Assembly (NCBI GenBank): GCA_046735265.1
Contig: JBKPSZ010000100.1
Coordinates: 1 to 21,670 of the forward strand
DNA length: 21,670 nucleotides
Direction: 5' to 3'
From: DATBFU01 sp046735265
GTDB taxonomy: Bacteria; Acidobacteriota; Thermoanaerobaculia; UBA5066; Gp7-AA6
Position numbers and translations under genes: made by a program. The notes below the pieces were generated by a model. The model was not told where the DNA came from. It searched no databases and saw only the letters and a list, made by a program, of their open reading frames with translations. Below, piece after piece: positions 17,915-21,670 of this stretch. Within the stretch, counting starts at the first letter, position 1. Each line of letters opens with the position of its first letter.

Positions 17915-18538
17915 ATGCGTCTTTTTCTCGACAGCGCGAGTCCGGAGGACGCCCGCCGGGCGCGGGATTGGGGACTCCTGGACGGCATCTGGCTGACGGC
18001 GGCCGCGGCCGAGGCAGCCGGCCTCGAGTATCGCCGCGCGATCCGGGAGCTCTCCGCGGCCACGGATGGGCCGGTCTGCGCGGAGCTCTCCCCGGCGGAC
18101 GCCAAGGGGATGTACAAGGAGGCGCGCGAGCTCGCCAAGCTGGGCAAGGACGTCGTCATCCAGCTCCCAATCGGTCCCGAGGGGATGCGTGTCGCGCGCC
18201 TGCTCGCGCAGGATCAAATCGCTGTCTGCGCGGCGGGATGCTACTCGGCGGCTCAGGCGCTGATCGCGGCCAAGTCGAGCGTCGCCTATGTGGCGCCGGC
18301 CGTCGGTCCGCTCGATGAAGTCGGGTCGATCGGGATGGATCTCGTCGAGCAGGTGATCCGCATCTACGACAACTACGGCTTTCAGACCCAGATCGTCGTA
18401 GCGCAGCTGCGTAATCCCGTGCACGTGCTCGACGCCGCGGTCATGGGGGCCGACGTCGCCACGGTCCCGCCGGAGGTCTTGCAGCAGCTCTTTCGGCATC
18501 CGTTGTCCGAACGTCTGGGGGCGGGTCCGGAATCGTGA
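17915..18538 (+). CDS. Transaldolase/fructose-6-phosphate aldolase-fold protein lacking the Schiff-base lysine
   Basis: The 207-aa protein aligns end to end with the short TalC/FSA family: MRLFLDSASPEDARRARDWGLLDG, DAKGMYKEARELAKLGKDVV, YDNYGFQTQI, PVHVLDAAVMGADVATVP, LQQLFRHPL. The fold is therefore secure. The active site is not: Schiff-base Lys in VVKVP is Gln83 (codon CAG at 18161-18163), TTNPS is WLTAA (26-30), the catalytic Thr is Ala107, and the phosphate-site Ser is Gln164. Only Asp6 remains of the key residues. Intact length and family-like surroundings argue against decay. Aldolase or transaldolase activity is not expected; a binding or new catalytic role is inferred. Its stop overlaps the DUF507 start. 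Confidence 0.85.
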   Translation: MRLFLDSASPEDARRARDWGLLDGIWLTAAAAEAAGLEYRRAIRELSAATDGPVCAELSPADAKGMYKEARELAKLGKDVVIQLPIGPEGMRVARLLAQDQIAVCAAGCYSAAQALIAAKSSVAYVAPAVGPLDEVGSIGMDLVEQVIRIYDNYGFQTQIVVAQLRNPVHVLDAAVMGADVATVPPEVLQQLFRHPLSERLGAGPES

Positions 18539-18801
18539 GAATCTCCTCGGACCGCCTGCTCTACCTCTCTCGCGTGATCACGCGCAAGCTGAAGGAGAGC
18601 CACAACCTGATCCAGCGGGCCGACGACGAGACCGTGCGCCGCGCCGTGATGCGCGTCCTGACCGACAGCTACCAGGAGCTCGATGCGATCGAAGAGAAGG
18701 TCGCCGCAGCTCTGTCCAAGAGGAAGGGAGTGGCTCCTCGCGACCAGGAATATCTGTTCAACCAGAGGCTGGAAGAGGAGCTCCGCAAGCACGGAGCTTG
18801 A
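18535..18801 (+). CDS. DUF507 family protein
   Basis: The 88-aa protein (MRISSDRLLYLSRVITRKLKES, then TDSYQELDAIEEKV and NQRLEEELRKHGA) matches the DUF507 family as I know it: small, mostly helical, charged and without a known function. The start is GTG at 18535, overlapping the TGA of the transaldolase-like gene as GTGA, so the two are translationally coupled and probably co-regulated. No membrane segment or catalytic motif is visible. Confidence 0.82.
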   Translation: MRISSDRLLYLSRVITRKLKESHNLIQRADDETVRRAVMRVLTDSYQELDAIEEKVAAALSKRKGVAPRDQEYLFNQRLEEELRKHGA

Positions 18802-18951
18802 CCAAACGAGTCGTCCAGTTTCCTGACCACAAACACAAGTTCCAAAGACACTTACAGATTTTCTACAGTAGTTTCGGCTCTACGGACGCCTTAGAACATA
18901 AGGCGCGCTCCGCTTGACTTGTCTCAATGGGTCGATACAATTGGCGCTTCG
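18802..18951. promoter_or_regulatory. AT-richer control region upstream of pdxR with hairpin
   Basis: This 150-base gap is less GC-rich than its surroundings and free of the ATCGG repeats. A 7-bp stem CGCCTTA/TAAGGCG with a GAACA loop lies at 18887-18905, nine bases before the pdxR -35 element. With no T-run it is more likely an operator than a terminator, although a weak end for the DUF507 transcript is possible. No gene seen. Confidence 0.5.
18914..18941 (+). promoter_or_regulatory. Sigma70-like promoter for pdxR, near-leaderless
   Basis: TTGACT (18914-18919), a 16-base spacer and TACAAT (18936-18941) make a good promoter. The pdxR ATG starts ten bases after the -10, so the transcript would have a leader of only a few bases. 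This also supports the ATG at 18952 over the in-frame TTG inside the promoter. Confidence 0.7.
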
Positions 18952-20400
18952 ATGAGCCAATTGGACTTGGCAGCCTCGGACCTGGACCGCTCCGGCCGAT
19001 CCCCGCTCACCGAGCAGCTGGTGGCCGCGATCGAAGCTCGGATCGCCGCCGGGCGGCTTCGTTCCGGCGATCGCCTTCCGACCACGCGTGAGCTCGCAGC
19101 GTCGCTCGGGTTGAACCGCGGCACGATTCAGACCGCCTATCGGCGCCTTTCGGACCGCGGGCTCGTCGAAGGGCGCGTCGGAAGCGGGACCGTCGTTCGC
19201 GCGGGAACGCCGTCGGCGCCGGAGCTGTCGATCGCTTCGCTCCTCTCGCGGCGCGTGCGGGGCATCGGCGAGGACGCGGCCCTGCCGATCGCGCAGCCCC
19301 CGATCGCGGACTTCTCGCGCCTGACGCCGGACGAGCGCTTCTTCCCGCTCGAAGAGTTCACACGCACGCTCACGGCGGTGTGGAGCGGCCGGCGCGATCT
19401 CTGGCAGTACGCTCCTCCGCTGGGGCTCCCGGAGCTGCGCGAGGAGATCGCGCGCCGGCTGGCCGACCATGGTGTGGAGCGGACGGCGGGAGAAATCCTC
19501 GTCACGAGCGGGGCCCAGCAGGGGCTCGACCTGCTGCTGCGGACGTTCACGGATCCCGGGGACGCCGTGGCGGTCGAGTCGCCGACCTATTCGGGCGCGC
19601 TCGCACTCGCGCGTTTCGCCGGGGTCGAGATCGTCCCGCTGCCGATGGGGGGCGATGGCCCGGATCCGACGCCGCTCCTCGGCCGGCGCGTCAAGCTCGT
19701 CTACGTGATGCCCGAAAGGCAGAACCCGACGGGCATCACGACTCCCGACGACCGCCGGGAGGAGATCCTCGAGGCCGCCGCGGCGGCCGGCGCGCTGGTC
19801 GTCGAGGACGGCTACGAGGAGCCGGAGAAGGGGGGCCGGCCGCTCGCCGCGCGAAGGCCGAACCGCACCGTCTGGCTCGGGACCTTGTCGAAGGACCTCG
19901 TTCCCGGGTTCCGGATCGGGTGGCTGGCGGGGCCCGCCGAGCTGATCGAACGAGTCGCGCGGGTCAAACGCACGGCCGACTTCCAGACTCCGCTCCCGCT
20001 GCAGGCCGCGGTCGCGCACTTCCTCCGGGAAGGATCGGATCGAAAAGCGCGCCGAAGCCGGGCTTTCGAGGTCGAGGCGCGGCGACTGACGGCGGTCCGG
20101 GCCCTGAAGACGCACCTGCCCGGCGTGACGTGGTGGGGAGGGGAGATGGGGAGCCCTCTCTTCTGGCTTCGCCTGCCCGCGGGCGTCTCCGGCCGGCGTG
20201 TCGCCGAGGCGGCGGCCGCGCGCGGCGTCGGCGTTGCCCCGGGCGCCGATTTCGATCCAGCGGGGGGCGATCCGCCCAACCTGAGAGTCTCGGTCTCCCG
20301 GGTCGAAAAGAGGGACGTCGAGCGGGGGATCTCGGTGCTCGGAGAGGTCCTGCGATCGGTCGCCGCGAGCGGGGGAGTCCTTTCCGTGCCGGTGGTTTGA
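18952..20400 (+). CDS. pdxR: MocR/PdxR-type transcription regulator (GntR HTH plus aminotransferase fold)
   Basis: PdxR regulators sense pyridoxal 5'-phosphate and control pdxST. The 482-aa protein has a GntR winged helix at about 10-85 (PLTEQLVAAIEARIAAGRLRSGDRLP, RELAASLGLNRGTIQTAYRRL). A fold-type I aminotransferase domain follows from about 115. PLP-site features are QNPTG, the D-x-Y of VEDGYEEP, and the internal-aldimine lysine K314 in GTLSKDLVPGFRIGW. The symbol rests on its position directly upstream of pdxS in the same direction; otherwise only MocR family is certain. An earlier in-frame TTG lies within the -35/spacer region, so ATG 18952 is preferred. Confidence 0.85.
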   Translation: MSQLDLAASDLDRSGRSPLTEQLVAAIEARIAAGRLRSGDRLPTTRELAASLGLNRGTIQTAYRRLSDRGLVEGRVGSGTVVRAGTPSAPELSIASLLSRRVRGIGEDAALPIAQPPIADFSRLTPDERFFPLEEFTRTLTAVWSGRRDLWQYAPPLGLPELREEIARRLADHGVERTAGEILVTSGAQQGLDLLLRTFTDPGDAVAVESPTYSGALALARFAGVEIVPLPMGGDGPDPTPLLGRRVKLVYVMPERQNPTGITTPDDRREEILEAAAAAGALVVEDGYEEPEKGGRPLAARRPNRTVWLGTLSKDLVPGFRIGWLAGPAELIERVARVKRTADFQTPLPLQAAVAHFLREGSDRKARRSRAFEVEARRLTAVRALKTHLPGVTWWGGEMGSPLFWLRLPAGVSGRRVAEAAAARGVGVAPGADFDPAGGDPPNLRVSVSRVEKRDVERGISVLGEVLRSVAASGGVLSVPVV

Positions 20401-20481
20401 GAGGAACCGGAACATCGGATGATCGGAACATCGGCTCATCGGCGATCGACCGATGATCCGAGTTCAACAGGGAGAACAGCG
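20401..20481. repeat. ATCGG-word inverted repeat between pdxR and pdxS
   Basis: TCGGATGATCGG (20415-20426) and CCGATGATCCGA (20450-20461) are reverse complements at 11 of 12 positions, with more ATCGG words between. It belongs to the spacer family seen at 3304 and 17779, so it may not be a specific PdxR operator. AGGGAG for pdxS lies just downstream. Confidence 0.65.
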
Positions 20482-21366
20482 ATGGAAAACAAAGAAACCT
20501 TCAGAGTGAAAGTTGGTCTTGCCGAGATGCTCAAGGGCGGCGTGATCATGGACGTCGTCAACGCCGATCAGGCCCGGATCGCCGAACAAGCCGGCGCCGC
20601 GGCGGTCATGGCGCTCGAGCGCGTTCCCGCCGACATCCGGCGCGACGGGGGTGTCGCACGCATGTCGCCGGTCTCGAAGATCCGCGAGATCCAGCAGGCC
20701 GTCTCGATCCCGGTGATGGCGAAGTGCCGCATCGGACACACGGCGGAGGCGAGGATCCTCGAAGCGCTCGAGGTGGATTTCATCGACGAGTCGGAGGTTC
20801 TGACGCCTGCCGACGAGGAGAACCACGTCTACAAGCACGACTTTCAGGTCCCGTTCGTCTGCGGGTGCCGCAACCTCGGAGAGGCGCTGCGGCGCATCGG
20901 CGAGGGCGCGGCGATGATCCGGACCAAAGGGGAGGCGGGCACGGGAGACGTCGTGCATGCGGTCAAGCACCTCCGCGAGGTTTACCGCGACATCCGGAAC
21001 TTGACGCTCCTCTCCCGCGACGAGCGGATGCACGAGGCCAAGCGCCTCCAGGCGCCCTACGAGCTCGTCGTCCAGGTGGCCGAGACGGGGAAGCTTCCCG
21101 TCCCGAACTTCGCGGCGGGCGGGATCGCGACTCCCGCCGACGCGGCTCTCTGCATGTCGCTCGGAGCCGAGGCCGTCTTCGTCGGCTCCGGCATCTTCAA
21201 GTCGGAAGATCCCGAGCGCCGGGCCCGCGCCATCGTCAAGGCGACGACGCACTGGAGGGACGCGAAGGCTCTGGTCGAGGCGGAGGAGTCGCTCGGCTCC
21301 GGCATGAAGGGAATCGAGGCCGCGAGCCTCGCGCCGGAGGCGCAGCTCCAGACGCGGGGATGGTGA
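20482..21366 (+). CDS. pdxS: Pyridoxal 5'-phosphate synthase subunit PdxS
   Basis: PdxS forms PLP from ribose 5-phosphate, glyceraldehyde 3-phosphate and ammonia delivered by PdxT. From the ATG at 20482 the protein is 294 aa, exactly the usual length. Catalytic residues fall at canonical numbers: Asp24 (IMDVVN), Lys81 (VMAKCRIGH) and Lys149 (IRTKGEAGTG). The flexible helix (ALERVPADIRRDGGVARMS) is intact. AGGGAG lies about seven bases upstream; the longer frame from 20419 would start inside the repeat spacer. pdxT follows. Confidence 0.98.
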   Translation: MENKETFRVKVGLAEMLKGGVIMDVVNADQARIAEQAGAAAVMALERVPADIRRDGGVARMSPVSKIREIQQAVSIPVMAKCRIGHTAEARILEALEVDFIDESEVLTPADEENHVYKHDFQVPFVCGCRNLGEALRRIGEGAAMIRTKGEAGTGDVVHAVKHLREVYRDIRNLTLLSRDERMHEAKRLQAPYELVVQVAETGKLPVPNFAAGGIATPADAALCMSLGAEAVFVGSGIFKSEDPERRARAIVKATTHWRDAKALVEAEESLGSGMKGIEAASLAPEAQLQTRGW

Positions 21367-21370
21367 GAAG

Positions 21371-21481
21371 AGATTGGTGATTGGAGATTGAAGATTGGCG
21401 ATTCGGGGAACAAGAGCTCGTGAGGCGTAGAGGCGATTGAGAAATCCGCAATCATCAATCGCCAATCGTCAATCACCAATC
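21371..21481. repeat. GATTGG / CAATC two-armed hairpin between pdxS and pdxT
   Basis: The left arm (21372-21403) repeats GATTGG-type words and the right arm (21454-21481) repeats the reverse complement. GATTGGTGATTG at 21372-21383 pairs perfectly with the last 12 bases of the right arm, and a GATTGGCGATT word also has its complement with an 8-base shift. The loop holds CAAGAGCTCGTGAGG. The right arm runs directly into the conserved pdxT coding sequence. Confidence 0.8.
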
Positions 21482-21670
21482 GCTGTTCTCGCCCTTCAAG
21501 GCGACTTCGAGGCTCACGGCAAGAAGCTCGCCTCGATGGGAATCCCGTCCTTCGAGGCGAAGCGGCCTGCGGATCTCGAGAAGGCGGCCGGCCTGGTTCT
21601 TCCGGGAGGGGAGTCGACGACTCTCTGGAAGTTCTTCGAGATGGAGCCGTGGGAAAGCGCGCTCGTGCGG
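21437..21670 (+). CDS. pdxT: Pyridoxal 5'-phosphate synthase glutaminase subunit PdxT, 5' part, start unusual
   Basis: PdxT hydrolyses glutamine and channels ammonia to PdxS. From 21482 the frame reads AVLALQGDFEAHGKKLASMG, then LVLPGGESTTLWKFFE. These are the oxyanion and glutamine-binding signatures of the family; the catalytic Cys lies beyond the window. Family members begin with Met about three residues before VLALQG. Here that place is occupied by repeat DNA (SPI). An in-frame TAG at 21428-21430 limits the frame, and the only conventional start left is TTG at 21437, adding about 15 repeat-encoded residues; ATC at 21479 would give the family length. Start is therefore uncertain. The 3' end is outside the window. 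Confidence 0.85.
   Translation, partial: MRNPQSSIANRQSPIAVLALQGDFEAHGKKLASMGIPSFEAKRPADLEKAAGLVLPGGESTTLWKFFEMEPWESALVR

Overview
This window is a classic bacterial chromosomal replication-origin neighbourhood from a G+C-rich organism. A minus-strand arm reads leftward from the origin: rpmH, rnpA, yidD, yidC, jag/khpB, mnmE, mnmG (mnmG is cut by the window edge). A plus-strand arm reads rightward: dnaA, dnaN, recF, gyrB, gyrA. The long YidC with a periplasmic domain, the E. coli-length GyrB (806 aa), the DUF507 gene and the PLP synthase pair pdxS/pdxT suggest a Gram-negative-type bacterium. I lean to Acidobacteriota or a neighbouring soil/sediment phylum, but no 16S rRNA gene is present and this placement is inference.

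Left arm (1-6617). rpmH, rnpA and yidD are chained by 4-base GTGA stop/start overlaps, with yidC 10 bases after yidD, then jag. A sigma70-like promoter sits so close to the rpmH ATG that its transcript should be nearly leaderless. The operon supplies ribosomal protein L34, RNase P protein, membrane-protein insertion factors and an RNA-binding protein. mnmE and mnmG (tRNA wobble-uridine modification) follow after a repeat-filled spacer.

Origin (6618-8431). DnaA boxes, two of them in a perfect 18-bp palindrome, lie just before dnaA. The dnaA-dnaN spacer has a large inverted repeat and an AT-rich stretch that could unwind. Right arm (6889-15816): initiator, sliding clamp, RecF and both gyrase subunits. 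GyrA reads Asn-Pro-Asp where the quinolone-contact loop normally reads Gly-Asp-Ser/Thr/Ala.

Accessory part (15817-21670). An exported eight-bladed PQQ-type propeller is fused to an unassigned C-terminal domain. It is followed by a transaldolase/FSA-fold protein that has lost the Schiff-base lysine and most other active-site residues and is translationally coupled to a DUF507 gene. Then comes a MocR/PdxR-type regulator followed in the same direction by pdxS and the start of pdxT, i.e. vitamin B6 (PLP) synthesis with its likely PLP-sensing regulator.

A recurring non-coding theme is the most unusual thing here. At least four spacers, and weaker traces in two more, are built from short degenerate words (ATCGG, GATTGG or GGAC types) repeated in one arm and reverse-complemented in a second arm, giving long imperfect hairpins. 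One 16-bp word is shared by spacers 14.5 kb apart. In front of pdxT the repeat runs into the coding frame, leaving no ATG or GTG start.
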